A DNA stretch of 64,000 nucleotides from Paenibacillus sp. Root52 (lineage in GTDB: Bacteria > Bacillota > Bacilli > Paenibacillales > Paenibacillaceae). Of the stretch, positions 19,815 to 29,090 are shown piece after piece. The notes below the pieces were generated by a model. It saw only the letters and a list, made by a program, of their open reading frames with translations. It did not search any database and was not told where the DNA came from. Numbering within the stretch: position 1 is the stretch's first letter; the number at the start of each line of letters is the position of its first letter. The DNA is taken from contig NZ_LMFO01000012.1 in assembly GCF_001426865.1 (NCBI RefSeq), positions 373,086 to 437,085 on the forward strand. The letters run 5' to 3'. Position numbers and translations under genes: made by a program.

Positions 19815-21110
19815 ATGAAAGCAATCATTTCATCAGCACCTAATATGACATCAACGACTGGATCTACATCCATTAATCGCTGGCTTATCGTACTGGGCAC
19901 CATTATTGTACAGATGGGCCTAGGTACAATTTACACATGGAGCTTGTTCAACCAACCGCTCTCCGATCGATTCGGATGGGACGTGAGCTCTGTAGCGATC
20001 ACTTTTTCAATAACGAGTTTTGCATTAGCATTTGCTACATTGTTTGCAGGACGTTTGCAGGAACGATGGGGGCTTCAGCGCTTGATCCGTATTGCAGGAA
20101 TCCTGCTTGGGCTCGGACTTGTTCTTAGTTCTCAAGTTACTTCGTTAACGCTGCTCTATCTTCTGGCTGGATTTGTGGTTGGATTCGCAGACGGTACTGC
20201 TTATATCACTTCATTGTCTAATCTGATTAAGTGGTTTCCCGAGCGCAAAGGTCTGATCTCAGGTATTTCGGTCGGAGCCTTTGGTACAGGTAGTCTTCTG
20301 TTCAAATATGTGAATTCTGCACTCATTAGTTCGGTAGGTCCTGCTCAGGCATTTATGTATTGGGGAATTATCGTACTTGTTCTAATCGTGGCAGGCTCGT
20401 TCTTGATCCGTGAAGCGGTGGTTCGTAATCAAGCTACGGCGGGTCAAAAAGAGGGAGACCAGCCCTCGAATGTACGCCAGGATTATACGGTCAAACAAAT
20501 GCTGCGTACAAAAGAAGCCTACATGTTGTTTGTTATTTTCTTCACGGCATGTATGAGTGGTCTGTACCTTATCGGGATTGTGAAAGATATCGGTGTTCAG
20601 CTCGCGGGTCTAAATGTAGCCACGGCTGCTAACGCGGTTGCTATGGTCGCTATATTTAACACGGCTGGGCGCATCATCTTAGGTGCATTGTCAGATAAAG
20701 TAGGACGGATGAAGGTTATCGCTGGAGCGTTGCTAGTTACGGCGATAGCCGTGATGACACTGAGCCTGGTTCCGCTAAGTTTTGGAGTGTTCTTCGCCTG
20801 TGTGGCAGCCATTGCTTTTTGTTTTGGTGGGAATATCACTGTATTTCCAGCCATTGTGGCAGACTATTTTGGATTAAAAAACCAGAGCAAAAACTATGGT
20901 GTCATTTATCAAGGTTTTGGTTTTGGTGCACTTGCCGGATCATTTATCAGCGCATTGCTGGGTGGGTTCCATCTTACCTTTATCGTGATTGCCGTTCTCT
21001 GTACGATCTCATTGTTGCTTGCATGTATAATCACACCTCCGGGGCAACAACGTCGTACACGTCAGCGGGAAGAAAAGCTGAGTCTGCATCCTTCATCCCG
21101 GGCAAGCTAA
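19815..21110 (+). CDS. MFS transporter, oxalate/formate antiporter (OFA) family
   Basis: Twelve-helix permease of 431 residues. The N-terminal GTIYTWSLFNQPLSDRFGWD is characteristic of the OFA branch; the MFS loop motif is seen in LSDKVGRMK (about residues 294-302) and FAGRLQERWG. AAAGGGGAG lies about 8 bases before the ATG. It is 120 bases downstream of the lytTR gene on the same strand. In B. subtilis and E. coli, LytST- and BtsSR-type systems induce small-carboxylate transporters, so uptake of pyruvate, formate or a similar acid is likely but not shown. Confidence 0.85.
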   Translation: MKAIISSAPNMTSTTGSTSINRWLIVLGTIIVQMGLGTIYTWSLFNQPLSDRFGWDVSSVAITFSITSFALAFATLFAGRLQERWGLQRLIRIAGILLGLGLVLSSQVTSLTLLYLLAGFVVGFADGTAYITSLSNLIKWFPERKGLISGISVGAFGTGSLLFKYVNSALISSVGPAQAFMYWGIIVLVLIVAGSFLIREAVVRNQATAGQKEGDQPSNVRQDYTVKQMLRTKEAYMLFVIFFTACMSGLYLIGIVKDIGVQLAGLNVATAANAVAMVAIFNTAGRIILGALSDKVGRMKVIAGALLVTAIAVMTLSLVPLSFGVFFACVAAIAFCFGGNITVFPAIVADYFGLKNQSKNYGVIYQGFGFGALAGSFISALLGGFHLTFIVIAVLCTISLLLACIITPPGQQRRTRQREEKLSLHPSSRAS

Positions 21111-21150
21111 TACGGAACGGACATATATATTAGAATCTGTAATGAATTGG

Positions 21151-21175
21151 GCGACCTCTATGAGGTCGCTTTTTT
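21151..21175 (+). terminator. Rho-independent terminator after the OFA transporter
   Basis: GCGACCTC (21151-21158) pairs with GAGGTCGC (21162-21169), followed by six T. Confidence 0.9.
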
Positions 21176-21256
21176 GAATTTAATTGAAAGTCTACGTTTT
21201 TAGCGGAGCTGAATAATTCGATTATCGCAAGAAAAATCCCAACCTACACCGGTCTA

Positions 21257-21288
21257 TCTTCTGTGGAAGTACGTCGATTGACGTTTTT
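21257..21288 (+). repeat. Short double-hairpin repeat, copy 1
   Basis: CTTCTGTGGAAG is followed by ACGTCGATTGACGT and a T-run: two tiny hairpins with a terminator-like end. A near-identical block occurs at 56380-56411, also on the + strand. Nothing else was seen in the gap from 21176 to 21433. Confidence 0.5.
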
Positions 21289-21433
21289 CTTATACGGTTC
21301 GTAAGGGAGAAGAACGGAGGGGTTCGAATCGGGGATGTGGGGGGGATGTGCATTGCATACTTTGCTTCTGGTATACTCTAGGGGAAATCAAAAGGGCAAG
21401 CCCTGATGTTCATTCAGAGGAGGTACGAATATA

Positions 21434-21916
21434 ATGAATTTTATGAAATACACAGAGCCTGATTTTGCAGATTATTATGCGCTTGTCTCCAATAGTGAAG
21501 TGATGAAACAGATTACCGAACGTGCATTTCCTGAACAGGAAGCGAAAGAGGAATTCGGAAGCATGCTGGATTACAACCTCAACAATGATACCGGATTCTA
21601 TCGGGTCTCCAGCAAGGAGGGGAATGGTATTGCCTACGCCAAATTAATTCCGGATGAGACCAATCCAGAGCGCGCGGAGATCGGATATATGATATTGCCT
21701 GAACATTGGGGACAAGGTCATGGGACTTCCATTGCCGCTCGGTTAATTATAAAGGCGCAGGCAGCAGGAATTAGCGTGCTCTACGCTGTGATTGATCCAA
21801 CGAATGCAGCCTCACGTCAAATTCTGCTTAGACAGAACTTTGTTTCCACTTGGGTGGGCGATTATGACGGGTTACCAGGGGAGATTCTGGAACTGAGCTT
21901 GCGAGCGAAACGGTAA
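21434..21916 (+). CDS. GNAT-family N-acetyltransferase
   Basis: A 160-residue acetyl-CoA-dependent transferase. The acetyl-CoA pyrophosphate loop is seen as MILPEHWGQGHGTSIAARL (about residues 91-109), and ASRQILLRQNF near the C-terminus is typical of the RimJ/RimL branch. GAGGAGGTACG precedes the ATG by 5-6 bases. It stands alone between two terminators. The substrate cannot be told from sequence. Confidence 0.85.
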   Translation: MNFMKYTEPDFADYYALVSNSEVMKQITERAFPEQEAKEEFGSMLDYNLNNDTGFYRVSSKEGNGIAYAKLIPDETNPERAEIGYMILPEHWGQGHGTSIAARLIIKAQAAGISVLYAVIDPTNAASRQILLRQNFVSTWVGDYDGLPGEILELSLRAKR

Positions 21917-21935
21917 AATGACGTTAACGTATGGT

Positions 21936-21966
21936 AAAGGATTACCCACTCCGGGTAATCCTTTCT
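21936..21966 (+). terminator. Rho-independent terminator after the GNAT gene
   Basis: AAAGGATTACCC (21936-21947) pairs perfectly with GGGTAATCCTTT (21953-21964). Confidence 0.88.
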
Positions 21967-22006
21967 AATACCTATGATAATAATTAGAGAGATGGAGGAG
22001 ATGGAG

Positions 22007-22948
22007 ATGAGCAATTCTACGATGGATCAATTGAACTCCCTACTGCCCGAATGGTTGGAAACGAGTCGTTTGCATACAGGGCAAGGTAAGGTGGCTTCCT
22101 ATATTCCGGAGCTGGTCAAAGCTTCGCAGGATGAGCTTGGCATACATATCATGGACGCTGAGGGTAACCATGTATCAGCCGGCGATTGTGGTGTACCTTT
22201 TACGATGCAGAGTATTTCTAAAGTGTTTACCTTAATTCTCGCTTTGATGGATCATGGAGAAGAAGCTGTGTTCTTTAATGTAGGAAAAGAACCGACCGGC
22301 GACGATTATGACTCCATGATTAAGCTGGAATTAGTTGATCCAGGAATCCCATTTAATCCGTTAATCAATGCTGGTGCAATCACCGTGTCCTCTCTAATCG
22401 CAGGAGATTGCAAGGAAGAGAAATCCCGACGTATCCTAGAGTTTTTCCGTAAGCTCGCAAACAATGAACGATTAAACTACAACGAGGCCGTATTTCAGTC
22501 TGAGTCAGAGAGCGGTCATCTAAACCGGTCACTTGGATATTTCCTCAAGCACAACGGGGTGCTGAAGGATGATGTTGAAGATGTACTTGCCGTGTATTTC
22601 CGTCATTGCTCCATTGAGGTAACCTGTGCGGATCTCGCACGTATGGCATTGGTGCTTGCGTACAACGGGACAGACCCAGTCACCGGAGAAGAGTTAATTC
22701 CGCGTCGTTATGTACAGATTGCCAAAACATTTATGACCACCTGCGGAATGTACAATGCATCCGGTGAATTTGCTATCCAGGTTGGACTGCCTGCGAAGAG
22801 CGGTGTATCTGGTGGAATTTTGACACTTGTACCAGGTCAATTCGGTATAGGACTGGTGGGGCCAGCTTTAAATCGCAAAGGAAATAGTATTGCCGGGGTG
22901 CATCTGCTTGAGCGTCTCTCTAAGGAGTTCGACTGGAGCTTCTTCTAA
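22007..22948 (+). CDS. glsA: Glutaminase
   Basis: Hydrolyses glutamine to glutamate and ammonia. It is a serine-dependent beta-lactamase-fold enzyme; the catalytic SxxK is seen in FTMQSISKVFTL, and NPLINAGAI, MYNASGEFA and KSGVSGGI match the family. The frame opens at 21974, but GGAGGAG at 21993-21999 points to ATG 22007, giving 313 residues, close to the usual 305-310. No transporter or regulator gene adjoins it. Confidence 0.94.
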   Translation: MSNSTMDQLNSLLPEWLETSRLHTGQGKVASYIPELVKASQDELGIHIMDAEGNHVSAGDCGVPFTMQSISKVFTLILALMDHGEEAVFFNVGKEPTGDDYDSMIKLELVDPGIPFNPLINAGAITVSSLIAGDCKEEKSRRILEFFRKLANNERLNYNEAVFQSESESGHLNRSLGYFLKHNGVLKDDVEDVLAVYFRHCSIEVTCADLARMALVLAYNGTDPVTGEELIPRRYVQIAKTFMTTCGMYNASGEFAIQVGLPAKSGVSGGILTLVPGQFGIGLVGPALNRKGNSIAGVHLLERLSKEFDWSFF

Positions 22949-23188
22949 AAAAGCGAAATATACCCTTAAGATGATATTTTGAATCACTTCTGGTTCCTTT
23001 TGCTCCTTTAGTACGAGAGGGCTGCCTTCTATATCGTTATTCTTGATACATGAAGTGAGTCCATTTCGTGTAGGAAAGCAGTCCTGTCCCCGTGAATTGA
23101 ACTGCAACTATCTCCGAAAATCCGCAAATCTGACTTCACGAGCCAATAGTTCCTATTGACGATATAGACGTTAGTATGTGGCGATGTA

Positions 23189-23530
23189 TTACTCACCGGC
23201 TAGGGTGACGTCTGTGATTAGATTCATCTGAATGTCCCGAGTCCCGTTATTCGTAAGTAGCTTAAGGGTGCGGGCGGGACGGTTCATTCGCAGCACCTGC
23301 CCGGTGATACGAATATCGTCATATTCGTCGAACAGGGTAATGGTGATGGCATCTCCTAACACCATCGAATTGCTGAGTAAACGAGACATTTCCTCTGCCG
23401 CCTGAGCATCCAGAGAAGGACGAGTACGTGGAGCCAGATGCTCTTGATGAAGAATGTAAGCTTCTCGGTGTTCAGGGAGCATCATACGAGAAGATTCAAA
23501 GATTCCGTTTTGCTGTAATTTTTTACTCAT
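23189..23530 (-). CDS. YolD-like protein
   Basis: A 113-residue protein of the YolD-like family, small partners found next to UvrX-type Y-family polymerases. The family features are the N-terminal GIFESSRMMLPEH and a C-terminal beta-rich half with ITGQVLRMNRPARTLKLL. Its ATG overlaps the polymerase stop (ATGA), with GGAGG about 9 bases upstream, so the two are translationally coupled. Expression should follow the polymerase, under LexA. No biochemical role is established. Confidence 0.85.
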   Translation of the reverse strand: MSKKLQQNGIFESSRMMLPEHREAYILHQEHLAPRTRPSLDAQAAEEMSRLLSNSMVLGDAITITLFDEYDDIRITGQVLRMNRPARTLKLLTNNGTRDIQMNLITDVTLAGE

Positions 23531-24771
23531 TTATAATGACCTCCAATTTTATGAGAACGGTCCTGTGCCTGGGCAGATGAGCATAAGGAAGAGGCTCGCA
23601 TAATCGCGGTGTCTCCGAACTTACGTTTGATATCATCTGTGGCGCGTTCCAGTTCTCTTTTTCGTTCACGATCGTCGAACCAGGATAGTTGTATGTCGGA
23701 ATCAGCGACAAGCCCAGTTAAGGATACGCTGATTCGTCGGATGGGTAATCCGTCCCAATGGCGTAAGAAGAGGGCTGCCGCAGCATCGTATACCTCATCC
23801 GTAATGTTCGTAGGTTCATTTACCTTCATTTGGCGCGAAAAGCCAGTAGGACGATCATAATCCTGTCCACGACATCCGACAGATACAACATCCCCCATCA
23901 GTGATTTGTCCCGTGCACGCCGGCTAACCAGTTCGGCTAACTCAAGTAAAACAACCTTGATGTCCTCCCAGGACTCATAGTCACGAGGTAAAGTCATCTG
24001 ATGCCCGATCCCTTTTTGCTGGTGGGCATATGTTCCCGGCTTCACCGGAGAATCGTCTATGCCACGAGCGATTCGCCACAATACCTCGCCGTTTACGCCC
24101 CAACGATCTCGAAGTCGAGAGAGTGGAGTCTGAGCCAGCTCACCAATGGTATGAATCCCCATCTTATAGAGATGATTCGCCATACGAGAACCAACCATAA
24201 ACATATCTCTGACTGGCATCTGCCATAATGTTGTCTGTACATCCTTACGAGGAAGGGTGTAGATGCCTCCAGGGACTTTTTTGGCGTATAGGTCACAAGC
24301 CATTTTGCTTACGACCTTCGTGTCGCTAATACCAATACGGATGTATACGCCGGTCTCCTCCATGACTCTGGATTGAATGCTCTTAGCGATCTCTTCCGGA
24401 CTGCCGAACAGATCGAGACTTCCGGTGACATCTAGAAACTGTTCATCAATGCTGTAAGGTTCAACGAGATCGGTGTACGTCTGTAGAATGCTCGTAATGT
24501 GCAGGGAGACCCGAATATACTCTGCCATTCTTGGGCGAATGACGACAACGTCCGGACATTTCGCTAAGGCTTCGCCTAGTCGTTCAGCAGTAGTAATGCC
24601 ATAAGATTTGGCCAAAGGGCAGGCAGCCAGAATAATGCCCGAACGTCGTGCGGGATCTCCGGTTACAACGAGTGGACGGTCCCTGTATTCAGGGTGTGCA
24701 GATTTCTCTACGCTGGCATAGAACGACTGGCAATCGGCTAGCATAATGACACGTGTGGCTTTGCGGGGCAT
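23527..24771 (-). CDS. Y-family DNA polymerase (UvrX/YqjW type)
   Basis: Translesion polymerase of 414 residues. The catalytic carboxylates are in MLADCQSFYASVE (first Asp) and SIDEQFLDV (Asp-Glu); a helix-hairpin-helix follows in MGIHTIGELAQTPLSRL, then the little-finger domain. The frame continues to 24816, but AAGGAGAG is 7 bases before ATG 24771. A LexA-type palindrome at 24862-24873, about 90 bases upstream, implies SOS induction. It forms an operon with the yolD-like gene. Confidence 0.9.
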   Translation of the reverse strand: MPRKATRVIMLADCQSFYASVEKSAHPEYRDRPLVVTGDPARRSGIILAACPLAKSYGITTAERLGEALAKCPDVVVIRPRMAEYIRVSLHITSILQTYTDLVEPYSIDEQFLDVTGSLDLFGSPEEIAKSIQSRVMEETGVYIRIGISDTKVVSKMACDLYAKKVPGGIYTLPRKDVQTTLWQMPVRDMFMVGSRMANHLYKMGIHTIGELAQTPLSRLRDRWGVNGEVLWRIARGIDDSPVKPGTYAHQQKGIGHQMTLPRDYESWEDIKVVLLELAELVSRRARDKSLMGDVVSVGCRGQDYDRPTGFSRQMKVNEPTNITDEVYDAAAALFLRHWDGLPIRRISVSLTGLVADSDIQLSWFDDRERKRELERATDDIKRKFGDTAIMRASSLCSSAQAQDRSHKIGGHYK

Positions 24772-24861
24772 AACAAGTCTCTCCTTTGACTTCTCAATCC
24801 ATAGGGTTTGAATCAAAATAGGTTCATTCCGGTGATTGTTTTACAGTTTATTTACAGTATG

Positions 24862-24873
24862 GAACATGTGTTC
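24862..24873. promoter_or_regulatory. LexA (SOS) box upstream of the Y-family polymerase
   Basis: GAACATGTGTTC is a perfect palindrome matching the Gram-positive LexA/DinR consensus GAAC-N4-GTTC. It lies about 90 bases upstream of the polymerase ATG and could also serve a divergent transcript. Confidence 0.85.
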
Positions 24874-25071
24874 TTGTTTTATAAGCATATCTGACAATTT
24901 AAAATGCGGCAAGCGGAATTATTTTGCAAATTGGACACAATTACTACATTGCTTGCTGAAGACCAGATTGTAGGAAATAAGACGTGGATTTTTACATTTA
25001 ATGTTAGAGATCTGTGACCTCTGGGCGATGACCCCCTGTTCATTCACTAATTTGTAAAAGGGATATAAATA

Positions 25072-25108
25072 GGCACAGTCCTACAGTGCAGGACTGATGT
25101 CCTTTTTT
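25072..25108 (+). terminator. Orphan rho-independent terminator
   Basis: ACAGTCCT pairs with AGGACTG(A)TGT, extended by GG/CC, and runs straight into six T (25103-25108). No + strand gene lies upstream, so it implies a short + transcript beginning between about 24875 and 25050. Confidence 0.75.
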
Positions 25109-25629
25109 CATTTTCTGCATTTTTCAGAAAAGCTTGATAGGACGCGGATTTTCACGGATACGTTATCGGACTATAGTATCAATTTTGTAATCTTTATGGT
25201 TAATACTGTAAAAAAGGCCGCAACTTTAAAAAACAACCTGCGTTTAATGGGATAAGTGTCTAAGCACACTCAGATGCTGTAATCCGCGTTGCATATAACA
25301 ATAACAGGCATATACGTCCCTACAGGAACGGATCTTAAATCCTCAGTTCACAGGGGAAAGATACAATGGTGAGCAGAGGATGAAGTTTAGAGGGAAAGCA
25401 TGCTAGTTGATGGCGTATTTTACGAATAATGGGCAGAATGTTGCAGTTTATGTTTGCTCCCATCAGCCTAGTTACAAATGCAGACGCTTAGCGCTATAGT
25501 GAGAACTACACCGCTGACAGCTCTATTCCATGCGGTCATCCCATGCGGAATATGCCGCATGTCTTCATGTTTGATCGATAACACAGGCATAAGACGGGAT
25601 GCATACTAGAGAGGTGAGCAATCGAGAGC
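25109..25629 (+). other. Long leader/promoter region of the polysaccharide cluster
   Basis: No gene is seen. A CATGCGG/CCGCATG hairpin lies at about 25541-25560, shortly before the first gene of the cluster. I looked for c-di-GMP (GEMM-type) and ydaO-type riboswitch signatures and did not find them. Confidence 0.4.
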
Positions 25630-27855
25630 ATGAGTAGACGAAGACGAAAACGCTGGATGCTAACGGTGCTGGCTGGAGCCGTAGTATTGACCGGAGGAAT
25701 ATTTGCCGGCATGTACTATATGCAGCCCAAACTGGTCACTTATACAGCGCAGAATGGTACAGAAATGAAGTTCAAAACAGAGGGAGACCGATTCATGGAA
25801 TACGGATCGGACGGTACGTGGAAGGAGATGTTCGTCAAAGGCGTCAATCTGGGCGCAACGTCACCAGGACACTATCCGGGTGAATTCCCGCTGACTAAAG
25901 AGGATTATCAGAGGTGGTTCCAGCAAATTCAGGATCTGGGCGCTAATGTAATCCGGGTATATACGGTTCATGAGCCGATTTTTTATACTGCCTTGGTCGA
26001 TTATAATCGCGGTAGGCAGCAGCCCTTATATTTTATACAGGGGATATGGTCACCTGAGGAAGAGTTAATTGAGAAGCAGGATGCTTATCTCGACCATATC
26101 GAGCAAACATTTAAACAGGAAATTGAAAAAGCAGTATCTGCTGTCTATGGGGATGCGGACATTCCTGATAAACCGGGAGCTTCTAGCGGGAAGTATAAGG
26201 TGAATGCAGGGAAATATCTGATGGCGTGGCATGTTGGAACCGAGTGGGATCCTATGATGGTGGATAACACCAATAAGACACATCCTGATGTGCCGCAGTA
26301 CAAGGGAGTTCATTTTTCGGGAACCCCGGATGCTTCACCATTTGAGAACTGGTTGGCAGAATTGATGGACTACACCGCTGTATTAGAGAAAGAGTACGGT
26401 TGGGAGCATCCAATGACGTTTACGAATTGGGTGACGACCGATGTGCTTGATCATCCAGGTGAACCATTGTATGAAGAGGACCTGGTCAGTGTGGATGCCC
26501 GTCATATTGAGTCGAAGGACTGGCAAGGAGGATATTTTGCAGCGTATCATGTGTATCCTTACTATCCTGACTTGTTCCACATCGATAAGACGCTTCAAAC
26601 CATTAAGGATGCCAATGGAGAATACAACACGTACAAAAGCTATCTACGCAAGCTTAAAGCCGAGTTTTCCGATATGCCTGTAATGATTACAGAGTACGGT
26701 GTACCTTCCTCGCTTGGTATTTCTCATCTGGGGATGGGAGGAAGGAATCAGGGAGGACATAACGAGGCAGAGCAAGGTGAGATCGATGCTTCCCTAACTC
26801 AAGATATCTATGATGAAGGGTATGCAGGAGCGATTTTGTTCATGTGGCAGGACGAATGGTTCAAGAAAACTTGGAACACGATGCCACTCGAAATTCCAGC
26901 AGACCGACGTGCGTATTGGTTAAACGTGCTGACCAACGAGAAGATGTTTGGTTTGCTCGCGATGGATCCTGGTAAACAGGAGCAGTTGACCATTGATGGC
27001 AGCTTGGATGATTGGGAGCAGCTGAAGGATGATGAGGTAACGGTCTGGCAGGGTAAAGTGGAGGGCATTCAGGAGATGAAGCTGACTCATGACGAAGCTT
27101 ACCTGTACATTGGCATGACCTTAGATCAGCCGTTTGATCCGAAGCAGACGGTGCTGCACATTGGTACAGATACACTTGCAGGAGGTAACCAGCCTGGCGA
27201 GCGACTTCCTGGTCGAACGTTCAGTGATGGACTCGAAACGGTGATCACGCTGGGACAGGATGCTGAATCGCAAGTGGAGATTGCCAAGGATTATGATTTT
27301 AATCGTCGTCTGTATGGTAAGGATGGCTATGGCATGTTATCTGAGGATTCGGCGGATTCAGCTAATCCATTCCAGCCATGGAACCTGGCGGTAAGCCTGA
27401 AGATGACACCACCGGATACCCGATCGGCTCATCCGTTTATGAACGAAAAGGTGGGGGCGTTGAAGCGGGGAACTACAGCTTCCGGGCAGCCTGATACCGA
27501 TTCATTAACGGCGTGGCAGTATAACGGGAACCAGGTGGAGATGCGAATTCCTTGGATGTTGCTTGGGTTCGGTGATCCAAGCTCACTGCAAGTCATCAAC
27601 TATGGAGCACTTCAGGAAGGACGACAATTCCAAACTGAAACAGTAGAGGGCGTTACACTGGTTCCATGGTTAATGGAGCGTTCTACTGGTCAAGTATCAT
27701 GGCCAGGAGGCGAAGCGAACACACTGGACTTGAAGACATTGCCTATGTACAAGTGGCAACCTTGGGAACAGGTAGAGTACAGCGAGCGTTTGAAGCTAAG
27801 TTATGAGGAAATGAAGAAACGTTTTGAACAAATACCTAGTTTTCAGACCGAATAA
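25630..27855 (+). CDS. Membrane-anchored glycoside-hydrolase-like protein with C-terminal carbohydrate-binding domain
   Basis: A 741-residue protein anchored by one N-terminal helix (about residues 10-29) after a run of Arg/Lys, so the bulk is outside the cell. Residues 50-430 look like a TIM barrel (VKGVNLGATSPGHYPGEFP; YLMAWHVGTEWDP; VMITEYGVPSS, whose Glu is placed like a GH-A nucleophile). Residues 450-740 begin LTIDGSLDDWEQL and resemble CBM9/DOMON-type domains. I cannot name its substrate. It opens a six-gene cluster with a GT2 synthase and a sugar-nucleotide dehydrogenase, so trimming or release of the cluster's polysaccharide is a fair inference. SD GAGAGGTGAG lies about 12 bases upstream. 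Confidence 0.75.
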   Translation: MSRRRRKRWMLTVLAGAVVLTGGIFAGMYYMQPKLVTYTAQNGTEMKFKTEGDRFMEYGSDGTWKEMFVKGVNLGATSPGHYPGEFPLTKEDYQRWFQQIQDLGANVIRVYTVHEPIFYTALVDYNRGRQQPLYFIQGIWSPEEELIEKQDAYLDHIEQTFKQEIEKAVSAVYGDADIPDKPGASSGKYKVNAGKYLMAWHVGTEWDPMMVDNTNKTHPDVPQYKGVHFSGTPDASPFENWLAELMDYTAVLEKEYGWEHPMTFTNWVTTDVLDHPGEPLYEEDLVSVDARHIESKDWQGGYFAAYHVYPYYPDLFHIDKTLQTIKDANGEYNTYKSYLRKLKAEFSDMPVMITEYGVPSSLGISHLGMGGRNQGGHNEAEQGEIDASLTQDIYDEGYAGAILFMWQDEWFKKTWNTMPLEIPADRRAYWLNVLTNEKMFGLLAMDPGKQEQLTIDGSLDDWEQLKDDEVTVWQGKVEGIQEMKLTHDEAYLYIGMTLDQPFDPKQTVLHIGTDTLAGGNQPGERLPGRTFSDGLETVITLGQDAESQVEIAKDYDFNRRLYGKDGYGMLSEDSADSANPFQPWNLAVSLKMTPPDTRSAHPFMNEKVGALKRGTTASGQPDTDSLTAWQYNGNQVEMRIPWMLLGFGDPSSLQVINYGALQEGRQFQTETVEGVTLVPWLMERSTGQVSWPGGEANTLDLKTLPMYKWQPWEQVEYSERLKLSYEEMKKRFEQIPSFQTE

Positions 27856-27881
27856 ATTAGTATAAAGGAGGACTTTTTCGA

Positions 27882-29090
27882 ATGTTTCCCAATTTGGCAC
27901 TAGCTTATCTATTTCTATATATCTGTATAGCGCTTGTTGTTGTAGGCGTAATCCTGCTGTTTGCCATGAAAATGTCCCACAATGGCAAACAGCGCAAGAT
28001 GGAGTGGTACGAATCCAAGCAGCGGGACTACTTTACGTACTTGCAAACTGCACTGACGGAGAATCATCAACTGAAGCTGCCACCAGGCAAGCTTGCTCCG
28101 TTAGAGCGCAGGGTTATCCAGAATAAGTTGATTGAATGGATCGATCAGTTCAAGGGAGAGTACCGCGATAAGTTGATTGCCTTGTGCCGTGAGTCGGGGT
28201 TTGTAGAGCATGACCTGAAAGAACTGGGCAGACTGCGTTATGGTCGTCAGATCGATGCAGCGTATCGCTTAGGGGGCATGCGTTGTCCAGAGGCTGTTCC
28301 GGGACTTATGGAATTGCTGAAGGATGAGAAGCCTGGTCCGATGGCGATCATGATTGCTCGCTCAATTGCGAGAAGCACGGTTCGTCAAGGAGAGTTAAAG
28401 GAAATGCTTGAGGTGCTGTTAACCAAAGGCAAATCCATTCATCATCTAGCTGCAGATATTCTACTTGAAACAAGCATGGATACGAGTAAGATGCTGATTG
28501 AATTATTGGAAGACCGTAATCCCGACTTTGTAAAAGTAGGACTTGTAGCCATGTGGGGACAGGCTGTTCCAGAAGTGATGCCTGCTCTTCACAAACTGGT
28601 GGGTGCGGAGCAGCGGGATGTACGTGCTGAGGCAGTGAAGCTGTACCTTAGTGCAAGTCCTGCACTGCGAGATGAGACGATTTTGAAATTAATGCAGGAT
28701 GCAGATCCCGAGGTACGCGCCGAAGTCGCTCAAGCGCTGGGCTCGAAGCATGCATCAGGCAGTATCCCGTTACTGCGCAAAGCGCTGCGAGATGAAGATT
28801 GGAGAGTGCGATACAACAGTGCCGAGAGTTTGGCGAAGCTGGGTGAGCCTGGATTCGAAGCACTGTGCCAAGCTGCTGTACAGGGTACAAATGTAGAGCG
28901 TGAAATCGCGATGCAGCAGATTGAGAGCACGATGCAACATACGGGAACGGATCATAGAGCTGTTGAACAGATGATCGCACATAACAAAAAAAGGCTGCTT
29001 TATGATCGGTATTTTGGCTCACCAATAGACCATCGCACAAGCAAGAAACGTACAGGTGTGGCAACGGTAGGAGGGGATTACACTGCTTAG
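27882..29090 (+). CDS. Membrane-anchored HEAT-repeat protein
   Basis: 402 residues: one N-terminal transmembrane helix (about 6-30), then a charged region and HEAT-like helical repeats from about 115 to 350 (for example AEAVKLYLSASPALRDETIL and EVRAEVAQALGSKHASGSIP). HEAT repeats usually serve as protein-binding scaffolds. In this cluster a membrane scaffold for the GT2 synthase is plausible but is inference only. AAAGGAGGA lies 10 bases upstream. Its last codons overlap the proposed CTG start of the GT2 gene. Confidence 0.75.
   Translation: MFPNLALAYLFLYICIALVVVGVILLFAMKMSHNGKQRKMEWYESKQRDYFTYLQTALTENHQLKLPPGKLAPLERRVIQNKLIEWIDQFKGEYRDKLIALCRESGFVEHDLKELGRLRYGRQIDAAYRLGGMRCPEAVPGLMELLKDEKPGPMAIMIARSIARSTVRQGELKEMLEVLLTKGKSIHHLAADILLETSMDTSKMLIELLEDRNPDFVKVGLVAMWGQAVPEVMPALHKLVGAEQRDVRAEAVKLYLSASPALRDETILKLMQDADPEVRAEVAQALGSKHASGSIPLLRKALRDEDWRVRYNSAESLAKLGEPGFEALCQAAVQGTNVEREIAMQQIESTMQHTGTDHRAVEQMIAHNKKRLLYDRYFGSPIDHRTSKKRTGVATVGGDYTA

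Noticed and set aside
25109..25629. Possible c-di-GMP or c-di-AMP riboswitch in the leader of the polysaccharide cluster
   Set aside because: I looked for the conserved GEMM and ydaO core motifs and found none; only simple hairpins are visible.
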